64,000 nucleotides of DNA from Rhizocola hellebori (GTDB taxonomy: Bacteria > Actinomycetota > Actinomycetes > Mycobacteriales > Micromonosporaceae). This document shows, one piece after another, positions 25,405 to 32,794 of the stretch. The DNA lies in assembly GCF_016862955.1 (NCBI RefSeq), contig NZ_BONY01000043.1, positions 20,701-84,700 of the forward strand, in the 5' to 3' direction. Made by a program: the position numbers and the translations under genes. The number at the start of each line of letters is the position of its first letter. The stretch's first letter is position 1. Below the pieces are notes generated by a model. The model saw only the letters and a list, made by a program, of their open reading frames with translations, had not been told where the DNA came from and did not search any database.

Positions 25405-28400
25405 GTGCTGGGCGAGCTGCGGATCCACCTGTTCGGCGGCTTTCGCGTGCAGGTCGGCGGGCAGCCTGTGCCGCCGGAGCTGTGGCGGCGCAGCAGTGCC
25501 ACCGCGCTGGTCAAGCTGCTGGCGCTGAGCCCGGGTCATCGCCTGCACCGCGAACAGGCCATCGACACGCTGTGGCCGTCGCTGAGCCAGCAGGCCGGCG
25601 CCGCGAGGCTGAACAAAGCCCTGCACTTCGCGCGGCGGGCCCTGGCCGCCGAGCAGGTGCGGCTGCGCGATGACCTGCTCAGTTTGGAAGCGGGCGTGCT
25701 GTGGGTGGACGTCGACGCCTTCGAGGAGGCCGCGCGCCGCGGCGACTTCGAGGAGGCGCTCGCGCTTTACACCGGTGATCTGCTGCCGGAGAACCGTTTT
25801 GAGCCGTGGGCGGAGCCCCGCCGCGACCAGCTTCGGGCCGTGCTGGTGCGGCTCCTGGTCGATCAGGGTCTGGCCTGCGAGTCCGGCGGGCAGCCGCGCG
25901 AGGCGATCGCGGCATTCGAGCGGGTGATCGAGGTCGAGCCGCTGCATGAGCAGGCCTACGCCCGCCTGATCCGGCTCGAAGCGGCACAGGGCTTCCGGCA
26001 CGTGGCATTGCGCTGGTACGAGCGCCTCGCCGCCGGCCTGCGCGACGAGCTGGGCGTCGACCCCAGCGAAGAGCTTCGCCGCCTGCACACCGACCTCACC
26101 ACCGGCCGCCTCCCCACCACCGTTCCCCCCGCCGCCCCTGCCGCCGTTCCCCCCGCCGCCCTTGCCACCGTTCCCCCCGCCGCCCCTGCCGCCGTTCCCC
26201 CCGCCGCCCCTGCCGCCGTTCCCCCCGCCCTTGCTGCGGCCTCTTCCGCCGCCGCCACACCGGCCCTCCCCGCACCGGCCCTCCCCGCACCGGCCCTTCC
26301 CGCGCATGCCGGGCTGGCCCCGGCCATCCCCACGGCGGCGGTTGAGGAGCGGAAGCTGGTTACCGTGCTGGCGGCCGATCTGCGCCGGGTGCGGGGGGAG
26401 TCCGATCCGGAGCAGGCGCGCCGGGAGATGTCCACCTGGACAGAGGTGCTCTGCGATGTCGTTGGGCGATGGGGTGGCCAGGCGCAGCGCGTCATCGGTG
26501 GCGGCGTGGTCGCGGTCTTCGGCTACCCGGCGGCGCGCGAAGACCACGCGGCCCGCGCGCTGTGGGCCGGTTTTGAGGTGCTGCAACGCATTCCGGTTCC
26601 GGTGCGGGTAGGAATCGACACCGGGGAGATCATCGCTTCGGCGACGGCGGCACCGGTGTCGCTGGCGGACATCGGCGGCGCGGTGCTCGATGCGGCGGCC
26701 TGGTTGCGGGAGTCGGCCGCGCCGCGCCAGGTGCTGGCGGCCGAACGCACCCGCCGCGCCGCCGGGGGCGGCGATTTCCGCTTCAGCAACGCGATGTGGC
26801 TGACCCGGGAGGGCACGCCCGGGGTGGTGGCCCATCGGCTGCTTTCGGCGTCCTGGGCCGCACAGCGCCAGCCGCGAGCCGAGCCGCCGATGGTGGGCCG
26901 CGACGACGAGCTGCGCGCCATCACCAGCCTGATCGACGAGACCGCGACCAGTGGCCGGCCCCGGCTGCTGTCTATCGTCGGCGTCGCGGGCGTCGGCAAG
27001 AGCCGCCTGGTGCGCGAGGTGATTTCGGCCGCCGTGCACCGCCGTCCCGATACCAAAGTGCTGCGGGGGCGCTGCCTGGCCGCGGGTGACGGCATCACCT
27101 ACTGGGCGCTCGGCGAGATCCTGCGCAACGCCTGCGGCATCGCGCTCGGTGAGGCGGGCAGGGTGGCGCAACAGCGGCTGCGCCGATGGCTTCAGCCCTT
27201 GCTTTCTGAGCACATCGGACAGTCCGATGTGGAGGCGACCATCTTCGCGCTGGCGGCGACCGCCGCCATCCCCATGCCCGACAACCCTTTGGACACCGCC
27301 ATTCCGCGCATCGTCGCCGAGGAGCTGGCCCGGGCCTGGCCTCGCCTGGTGAGCGCGCTGGCGGCGGGTGGGCCGACCCTCGTGGTGGTCGAAGACCTGC
27401 ATTGGGCCGGGGCGCCCCTGCTGGAAATGCTGGCCCGGCTGGCTTCCCGCTCGACCGGCCCGGTCGTGCTGCTGACCACCGCCCGTCCGGAATTCCTTGA
27501 AGAGCATCCCCTTTTCGGTACCGGGCAAGGCAGCGACATGTCAATGATCTCGCTGCGCCCACTGGGCGACCGATCCAGCCGGGAACTGGTGGCCAGCCTT
27601 CCGCGCTCAGGCGACATCGGTGCGTCGCGCCGCGACGAGATCGTGGAGCGGGCCGAAGGCAACCCCTACTTTCTCGACCAGCTGGTGGCACACGTGGCCG
27701 ACGGTGGCTCGGGGGTCCTGCCCGACACCATCCATGCCACCCTAGCCGCCCGGGTGGACGCCCTGCCCGCCGCGGAAAAGCAGCTGCTGCAGGCGGCGGC
27801 GGTGGTGGGCCGCATCTTCTGGGCGGAGCCGGTGGGCTCGCGGGTCACCGGCGATGCCGCGGAAACGTTGGCGGCGCTGGAGAGCCGTGGCCTCATCCTG
27901 GCCCGGCAGACGTCGAGCCTGACCGGCCAGACGGAGTTCGCGTTCAAGCATGCGCTGCTGCGCGACGTCGCCTATGCCTCGCTTCCCGCCGGGCAACGCG
28001 CGCGCGGCCACGCGGAAACCGCGGCGTGGCTGGAGGAGATCTCACGCGAAAGGGTCGGCGAGGTCATTGAGCTGGTCGCCTTCCACTACGCCGCTGCCGC
28101 CGACGCGTGGGAGCCGGCCCGCACTCCGCAGCGACAGTGGGTGCGCGCCAAGGCTTTCCGCTCGCTGATCGAGGCTGGCGCGAGCGCGCGTCACCGCAAC
28201 GCCGTGGCCAAGGCGCTGGACCTGCACGAGAAGGCCCGGCACTACGCCTGCGGCGTGGGCGAGACAGCCGAAGCGCTGGAGGCCATCGGAGACGACCACG
28301 AGGTGCCGTTCAACGGCGATGCGGCGGTGGCCGCGTGGCAGGCGGCGGTCGAGCTGCTGCGGCCGGAGCCCAGTCACGTCGACCGGCGGGTGCGGCTGTG

Positions 28401-29610
28401 CCTCAAGATAGGCCAGATGATCGTGGCGCGGTGGGGTGGGTTCCGGGTTCCGCCCGAGCCCGACCAGGGGGATCCGGCCATCGAGGAAGGTCTCACCGTG
28501 GTGACCGACCCGTCGGTCAAAGCTCACCTGCTGTCGCTTTTCGCCCTCAGCGCCGGCCGATGGGCGTGGACCGGCCGGCCCGATCCGGTGCCGGTCGCAC
28601 AACGCCATCACGCCGCTGACCACGCCTATCGGCTGGCCGTCGAGCTGGACTCCGCGCCGCTGCGCGCCCAGGCTCTGTTGGGGCGCACAGCGGTGCAGTA
28701 TGTCGAGCGCGATCACGACAGCGCGGTGGCCACCGCGCTTGACCTGCTTGCCTTCTCCGAACAGGGCTCAAACGGCCGTGACCAGGCGCTCGCCAACGCG
28801 ATCGCCTGCCTGGCCATCGGCGACGTGCAGGGCGACCGAGAGCGGGCGCTGGGCTACGCGCGCAGGTCGCATGTTGTTTCGCGCGATCTGTCCGCGCATG
28901 ACCGGATGCACGGCACCTACATGGTCATGTGGTGTCTGGAGCAGCTGGGCAGGTGGACCGAGATCGAGCCCTATCTCGGGGAGCATTTGGCGCTGCTGGA
29001 GTCCTATCAGTACGAGACGAGCTGTCCCTATCTGCGCGGCGGTCACCTGGTGGCCGCGCTGGCGCTGGCCAGGATGGGCGAAATCGCACGCGCGCAGCAG
29101 CTTGCCGATCTGGTGCCGATGGATCTGGAGCACCCGGGCAATGCCGAGTCGCTGCGCGCCGAGCTGGCCGTCGAGCTGGGCGACCTGAGCATGGCCCGCG
29201 ATCTGGCCGAGCGTCTGGTAAGCAAGCGCCGCCGTCCCGGGCCGGAGGAGGTGCCGCACGAGATCGTGGTGCTGGTGCAAGTGCTTGAGGCACAAGCAGA
29301 CCACGAGGCCCTGCGGCGATACCTGCCCCAGGCCCGCGCCGAAGGCGACTTCCTCGCGGCCACGGCCCCGTTCTGCGACCGGGCCGAAGCGCTGGCTCTG
29401 GCCGCGCAGGGCGACGTTGCCGATGCGGTCGGGCTGCTCACGGGCGCGGTCGAGGGGTTCGACCGGCTGGGCCTGCCGCTGCAGGCGGCCCGTTCCCGGG
29501 AGCATCTTGCCCGTCTCGTCCCGGGCCGCGCAGCCGAGCTGCTGCGATCCGCACTGGACACCTACACTCGCCTTGGCGCGAAGACAGACGCCGCCCGAGC
29601 CCAGCCCTAG
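25405..29610 (+). CDS. SARP/BTAD regulator fused to cyclase-like, AAA and TPR domains
   Basis: 1401 residues. N-terminal winged-helix DNA-binding domain (~1-90: IHLFGGFRVQVGGQPVP, HREQAIDTLWP) plus BTAD helical domain (~95-235), as in AfsR/SARP activators. A Pro/Ala repeat linker follows (~237-310). Residues ~315-480 are a class III nucleotide-cyclase-like domain (EERKLVTVLAADL, AVFGYPAAREDHAARAL), but the second metal-site Asp is lost (IGGGVVAVFG where GDG is expected), so it is probably not active. A STAND-like ATPase comes next (Walker A GVAGVGKSR ~525-533, Walker B VVVEDLHW ~657), then TPR-like helices to the end. It probably senses a signal and activates nearby genes, such as the patatin gene 12 bases later. 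Confidence 0.88.
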   Translation: MLGELRIHLFGGFRVQVGGQPVPPELWRRSSATALVKLLALSPGHRLHREQAIDTLWPSLSQQAGAARLNKALHFARRALAAEQVRLRDDLLSLEAGVLWVDVDAFEEAARRGDFEEALALYTGDLLPENRFEPWAEPRRDQLRAVLVRLLVDQGLACESGGQPREAIAAFERVIEVEPLHEQAYARLIRLEAAQGFRHVALRWYERLAAGLRDELGVDPSEELRRLHTDLTTGRLPTTVPPAAPAAVPPAALATVPPAAPAAVPPAAPAAVPPALAAASSAAATPALPAPALPAPALPAHAGLAPAIPTAAVEERKLVTVLAADLRRVRGESDPEQARREMSTWTEVLCDVVGRWGGQAQRVIGGGVVAVFGYPAAREDHAARALWAGFEVLQRIPVPVRVGIDTGEIIASATAAPVSLADIGGAVLDAAAWLRESAAPRQVLAAERTRRAAGGGDFRFSNAMWLTREGTPGVVAHRLLSASWAAQRQPRAEPPMVGRDDELRAITSLIDETATSGRPRLLSIVGVAGVGKSRLVREVISAAVHRRPDTKVLRGRCLAAGDGITYWALGEILRNACGIALGEAGRVAQQRLRRWLQPLLSEHIGQSDVEATIFALAATAAIPMPDNPLDTAIPRIVAEELARAWPRLVSALAAGGPTLVVVEDLHWAGAPLLEMLARLASRSTGPVVLLTTARPEFLEEHPLFGTGQGSDMSMISLRPLGDRSSRELVASLPRSGDIGASRRDEIVERAEGNPYFLDQLVAHVADGGSGVLPDTIHATLAARVDALPAAEKQLLQAAAVVGRIFWAEPVGSRVTGDAAETLAALESRGLILARQTSSLTGQTEFAFKHALLRDVAYASLPAGQRARGHAETAAWLEEISRERVGEVIELVAFHYAAAADAWEPARTPQRQWVRAKAFRSLIEAGASARHRNAVAKALDLHEKARHYACGVGETAEALEAIGDDHEVPFNGDAAVAAWQAAVELLRPEPSHVDRRVRLCLKIGQMIVARWGGFRVPPEPDQGDPAIEEGLTVVTDPSVKAHLLSLFALSAGRWAWTGRPDPVPVAQRHHAADHAYRLAVELDSAPLRAQALLGRTAVQYVERDHDSAVATALDLLAFSEQGSNGRDQALANAIACLAIGDVQGDRERALGYARRSHVVSRDLSAHDRMHGTYMVMWCLEQLGRWTEIEPYLGEHLALLESYQYETSCPYLRGGHLVAALALARMGEIARAQQLADLVPMDLEHPGNAESLRAELAVELGDLSMARDLAERLVSKRRRPGPEEVPHEIVVLVQVLEAQADHEALRRYLPQARAEGDFLAATAPFCDRAEALALAAQGDVADAVGLLTGAVEGFDRLGLPLQAARSREHLARLVPGRAAELLRSALDTYTRLGAKTDAARAQP
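26113..26240 (+). repeat. In-gene tandem repeat coding Pro/Ala linker
   Basis: About five copies of a ~24-base unit built from GTTCCCCCCGCCGCC and CCTGCCGCC variants lie in frame. They encode alternating VPPAAPAA units between the BTAD and cyclase-like domains. A shorter unit (CCGGCCCTCCCCGCA) repeats just after, at about 26261-26300. The copy number may vary between strains by slippage, changing the length of a flexible linker without breaking the frame. Confidence 0.8.
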
Positions 29611-29622
29611 GGGAGTTACCGG

Positions 29623-30465
29623 ATGGCCAAGTCAACAGGCACAGGCAAGGTCGCTTTCGTGCTGGGCGGTGGGGGCATCCTCGGCGCGCACGAGGTGGGC
29701 ATGCTGCAGGCCCTCGACGAGGCCGCTATCCGTCCGGACCTGATCGTGGGCACCTCCATCGGCGCGATCAACGGCGTTTTCGCCGCCGCCTATCCCAAGG
29801 GGGTCGGCCGCCTCGCTGAGCTGTGGCGCACCCGCGGCGTGATGTCGGTCTTCGACGGCAACCTGGTGTCGCGCATCGGCACCATCCTGCGCTCCGGCAC
29901 CCATGTTCAGGGCAATGACGGTTTGGCGGAGCTGCTCGGCGAGCTGTTGCCGGTGGAGCGGATAGAAGAGCTGGAGGTCCCGTTCCAATGTGTCGCGGCG
30001 AGCGTCGAAAAGGCCAGCGCGCACTGGTTCTGCGAAGGCCCGATCATTCCGGCCGTGCTGGCCTCCTGCGCTGTGCCCGGCCTGCTCCCGCCGGTGACCA
30101 TCGATGAGGAGCACTTCCTCGACGGTGGCCTGGTGCACAGCATTCCGGTGGGCCGCGCCGTGGCCCTTGGCGCGGAGACGGTCTACGTGTTGCACGTCGG
30201 GCGCATCGAGCAGCCGCTGACCCCGCCGCGGCGGCCGTGGCAGGTGGCCACGGTGGCCTTCGAAATCGCCCGCAGGCACCGCTTTTTCGAGGAAATGTCC
30301 GCCCTGTCGCCTGACGTCAAGGTGCATGTGCTGCCCGCAGGGGCAGAAGGTCCGAGCCCGAAGGGGGATCTGTCGCCCTTGCGCTATCGCGACGCTTCGC
30401 GTATCGATGTGCATATCCAACGGGCGTACAAGGCATCTATCTCCTATTTGGAGTCGATCGCATAG
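29623..30465 (+). CDS. Patatin-like phospholipase
   Basis: The 280-residue protein shows the full patatin dyad: oxyanion loop GGGGILGAHEVG (~15-26), nucleophile Ser45 in GTSIG, and the Asp in DGG (FLDGGLVHSIPVG, ~167). No signal peptide, so it works in the cytoplasm or on the inner face of the membrane, cleaving acyl chains from phospholipids. It starts 12 bases after the SARP-like gene (SD GGGGAG) and ends 14 bases before a PlsC-type acyltransferase gene, so the pair may carry out deacylation and reacylation of membrane lipids. Confidence 0.92.
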   Translation: MAKSTGTGKVAFVLGGGGILGAHEVGMLQALDEAAIRPDLIVGTSIGAINGVFAAAYPKGVGRLAELWRTRGVMSVFDGNLVSRIGTILRSGTHVQGNDGLAELLGELLPVERIEELEVPFQCVAASVEKASAHWFCEGPIIPAVLASCAVPGLLPPVTIDEEHFLDGGLVHSIPVGRAVALGAETVYVLHVGRIEQPLTPPRRPWQVATVAFEIARRHRFFEEMSALSPDVKVHVLPAGAEGPSPKGDLSPLRYRDASRIDVHIQRAYKASISYLESIA

Positions 30466-30479
30466 GGAGGGACGTCGTC

Positions 30480-31526
30480 GTGCCACCCCGCATCGTGCGG
30501 CGCTTGATAATCGCGCCATTGGTCATCGTCATCACGCTTGGCTGGATAGTGATACTGCCGCTGATGACCGTGCTCGCTCTCATCACGCCCTCGCGGCACG
30601 GCCGGCGGCGCCTGCTGCGCCTGCTGCTGTTCAGCGTCGCCTGGCTGGTGATGGAGTCGGCCACCCTCTTTGCCAGCCTTGGGCTGTGGGTCGCCAGTGG
30701 CTTCGGCGGCAGGATTCGCACCAAACCCCATCAGGCGCGCCATTACCGGCTCGTCGGCTGGTTCCTCGGCACCCTCTACCCGGTGCTGACCCGCCTGTTC
30801 AAGGTGACCGTGCAGGTGGAGGAGCCCGAATTCACCCCGGAGGAGGCCGCCGCGCGGCTGACCCGCCCGGTGATCGTGCTCAGCCGCCACGCGGGTCCCG
30901 GTGACTCCTTCCTGATCCTGACCTTCCTGCTCACCCAGTACAAACGGCAGCCTTCGATAGTCATGAAGGGCGCGCTGCAATTCGACCCCGTGGTCGACGT
31001 GGTGATAAACCGGCTGCCGCACGCCTTTGTGTGGCCGAGCAAGGGTCCGGGCAGCGGCGTGACCCAGGAGGTCACCCGGTTGGCCGCGCAGATGGGTGAC
31101 GAGGACGCGCTGCTCATCTTCCCCGAGGGCGGCAACTTCACCCACGGCCGCCGGGAGCGGGCGATCGAAAGGCTGGAGAGCAGCGGCCAGCACGAGGCGG
31201 CCCAGCGCGCCCGCGGCATGTCCAATCTGCTGGCCCCGCGCACAGGTGGGGTGCTCGCCGCGGTGACCGCCGCCCCCACCGCCGACGTCATCTTCGTGGC
31301 CCACACCGGTTTGGACGATCTGATCACCGTCAAGGACATCTGGCACAGCCTGCCCATGGAACAGACCGTCAGGTCCCGCTGGTGGCGGGTACCCGCGGCG
31401 CAGATCCCCCGCGATCGAGACGAACAGGTGACGTGGCTGTACGGCTGGTGGGAGCAGATCGACAACTGGATCGCCGACAACCGCCCCGTCCGTGCCAACG
31501 CTCCGCGTGCCGCGTCTCACCCGTGA
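30480..31526 (+). CDS. PlsC-type glycerolipid acyltransferase
   Basis: The 348-residue protein has two N-terminal membrane segments (~10-35 and ~45-70) and an acyltransferase domain with the catalytic H-x4-D seen as SRHAGPGDSF (~136-145), then IVMKGALQFDP and FPEGGNFTHGRR (~209-220) for substrate binding. It transfers an acyl group to lysophosphatidic acid or a related lipid. GTG start with a strong AGGGAGGG upstream. It follows the patatin gene at 14 bases, supporting a shared lipid-remodelling role. Longer than simple PlsC proteins, with a C-terminal tryptophan-rich tail. Confidence 0.9.
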   Translation: MPPRIVRRLIIAPLVIVITLGWIVILPLMTVLALITPSRHGRRRLLRLLLFSVAWLVMESATLFASLGLWVASGFGGRIRTKPHQARHYRLVGWFLGTLYPVLTRLFKVTVQVEEPEFTPEEAAARLTRPVIVLSRHAGPGDSFLILTFLLTQYKRQPSIVMKGALQFDPVVDVVINRLPHAFVWPSKGPGSGVTQEVTRLAAQMGDEDALLIFPEGGNFTHGRRERAIERLESSGQHEAAQRARGMSNLLAPRTGGVLAAVTAAPTADVIFVAHTGLDDLITVKDIWHSLPMEQTVRSRWWRVPAAQIPRDRDEQVTWLYGWWEQIDNWIADNRPVRANAPRAASHP

Positions 31527-31538
31527 TACAGTGTTCTC

Positions 31539-31784
31539 ATGGCTGACATGGCTGAAGTGGCAGTCCGTGACCTGCGTAATCACGGTGGTGAGATCCTCAA
31601 TCGCGTCGCAGCCGGCGAGGCGATGACTGTCACCCGCGACGGCGATCCCATCGCAGAGCTGCGGCCGCTGCCCCGCAGGCCGGTGCCGGCGCGCCTTCTG
31701 CTGCAGCGGTGGCGTCGGCTTCCAGCCGTCGATCCCGCTCAGCTAAGGGCTGACATCGACGATGTGCTGGACTCGACCCTGTGA
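31539..31784 (+). CDS. Phd/YefM-type antitoxin
   Basis: The 81-residue protein begins with a typical Phd/YefM fold: EVAVRDLRNHGGEILNRVAAGEAMTV and DGDPIAELRPL. This N-terminal part binds the operator and the acidic C-terminal tail (DPAQLRADIDDVLDSTL) would wrap the toxin. It overlaps the toxin start by 4 bases (ATGTGA region 31781-31784), the standard antitoxin-first order. It starts only 12 bases after the acyltransferase stop; a TGATACAGT sequence just upstream may serve as its own -10 box. Confidence 0.88.
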   Translation: MADMAEVAVRDLRNHGGEILNRVAAGEAMTVTRDGDPIAELRPLPRRPVPARLLLQRWRRLPAVDPAQLRADIDDVLDSTL

Positions 31785-32221
31785 GCGACGCGACGGTCAG
31801 GCATCTGCGCGGCATCCTCGACACCAACACCGTGATCATGCTGTCGCGCATCACTGACGCGGCAAGCCTTCCGGCCGAGCCGCTCATCACCGCGGTCACC
31901 CTTGCCGAGTTGTCGGTGGGGCCGCTCGTGGCAAACGACGACACCGAACGCGCCGCCCGCCAAGCCCATGTGCAACAGGCCGAGGCCGACTTTGACCCGC
32001 TGCCCTTCGATGCCGCCGCCGCGCGGGCCTTCGGCAGGGTCGCCGCTTCTCTTCGCAAGGCAGGGCGTAAACCCGCAGCCCGCGCATACGACGCCATGAT
32101 TGCAGCCACTGCCCTGGCCCACGACCTGCCCGTCTACACCTGCAACCCAGCAGACTTCTCAAGCATCGACGAGCTCACCGTGGTGGCAGTCCCGATTCCA
32201 CCGCCATCACGGAAAAACTGA
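31781..32221 (+). CDS. VapC-type PIN-domain toxin
   Basis: The 146-residue PIN protein keeps the acidic metal site: Asp in GILDTNTVI (~13), Glu in TLAELSVG (~43), Asp in YDAMIAATAL (~97) and Asp in TCNPADFSS (~117). VapC toxins cut tRNA or rRNA when freed from antitoxin. GTG start overlapping the antitoxin gene. No break or missing ligand, so the module looks functional. Confidence 0.9.
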   Translation: MSDATVRHLRGILDTNTVIMLSRITDAASLPAEPLITAVTLAELSVGPLVANDDTERAARQAHVQQAEADFDPLPFDAAAARAFGRVAASLRKAGRKPAARAYDAMIAATALAHDLPVYTCNPADFSSIDELTVVAVPIPPPSRKN

Positions 32222-32246
32222 GCCGCCGGGCCTGGTCGGGGAGCAC

Positions 32247-32750
32247 ATGACTGCGTATGTGACGCGACACCATTGGTTCAGTTCTTTGGGCGCGATGTTC
32301 TTTGGGTGTACGGCGCTGACGCTCGGGTCGATGGGGCTCTACCGGGAACCATGGTTCATGGTGCCGGGCGTGCTGCTCTTCGGCATAGGCGCGGTCGGCA
32401 CCGGGATCATGCTGATCAAGCGCGAGGTTGCGTTGCGAGTGGACGAGACCGGGATCGGCGACGACTCAGAAGTGGTGCCGTGGAACGATGTCCTGTGGCT
32501 CGAGGTTGACAAACGGTATGTCACGATCGCCTCTGGCGAGCTGCGGGAGCTGACACCGCAGGATTTCGACGACGAAGCAGACTTCCGCCCTGGCTTGGAA
32601 CCGGTGCGGCTGCACCTGCGCGGCCTTCCCATCGCGGGCACCCGGTTCCGCCGCCACCTCTTCGACGCGGCGGTGCGGGCCTATTCACCCCGCGTGGCCG
32701 GCACCGCCCCGCGCACCTACCCACCGCCATCGGTGGCCGAAAACGAGTGA
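32247..32750 (+). CDS. Small membrane protein of unknown function
   Basis: The 167-residue protein has two adjacent membrane segments near the N-terminus (LGAMFFGCTALTLGSMGLY and WFMVPGVLLFGIGAVGTGIMLI, ~12-58) followed by a cytoplasmic beta-rich part (VALRVDETGIGDDSEVVPWNDVLWLEVDKRYVTI) resembling STM3941/PH-like bacterial domains. I do not assign a function. ATG at 32247 chosen for its GGGGAG; the frame stays open upstream inside the toxin gene. A strong hairpin follows directly. Confidence 0.75.
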   Translation: MTAYVTRHHWFSSLGAMFFGCTALTLGSMGLYREPWFMVPGVLLFGIGAVGTGIMLIKREVALRVDETGIGDDSEVVPWNDVLWLEVDKRYVTIASGELRELTPQDFDDEADFRPGLEPVRLHLRGLPIAGTRFRRHLFDAAVRAYSPRVAGTAPRTYPPPSVAENE

Positions 32751-32790
32751 CGCCACGGGGTGCCGGGGTGGGGGCCGGCACCCCGTGGCG
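32751..32790. terminator. Strong bidirectional hairpin terminator
   Basis: A perfect 16-base stem (32751-32766 with 32775-32790, starting CGCCACGGGG) and an 8-base G-rich loop lie between the convergent membrane-protein gene and the secreted FnIII protein gene. No U-tract. Its position directly after one stop and 4 bases before the other supports a two-way terminator. Confidence 0.8.
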
Positions 32791-32794
32791 GGGA

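Noticed and set aside
26113..26300. Possible CRISPR-like repeat array
   Set aside because: Units are contiguous with no unique spacers and are in frame inside a coding sequence.
25330..27528. 732-codon minus-strand frame with glycine-rich repeats
   Set aside because: It is the antisense image of the Pro/Ala repeat and of the SARP-like coding region.
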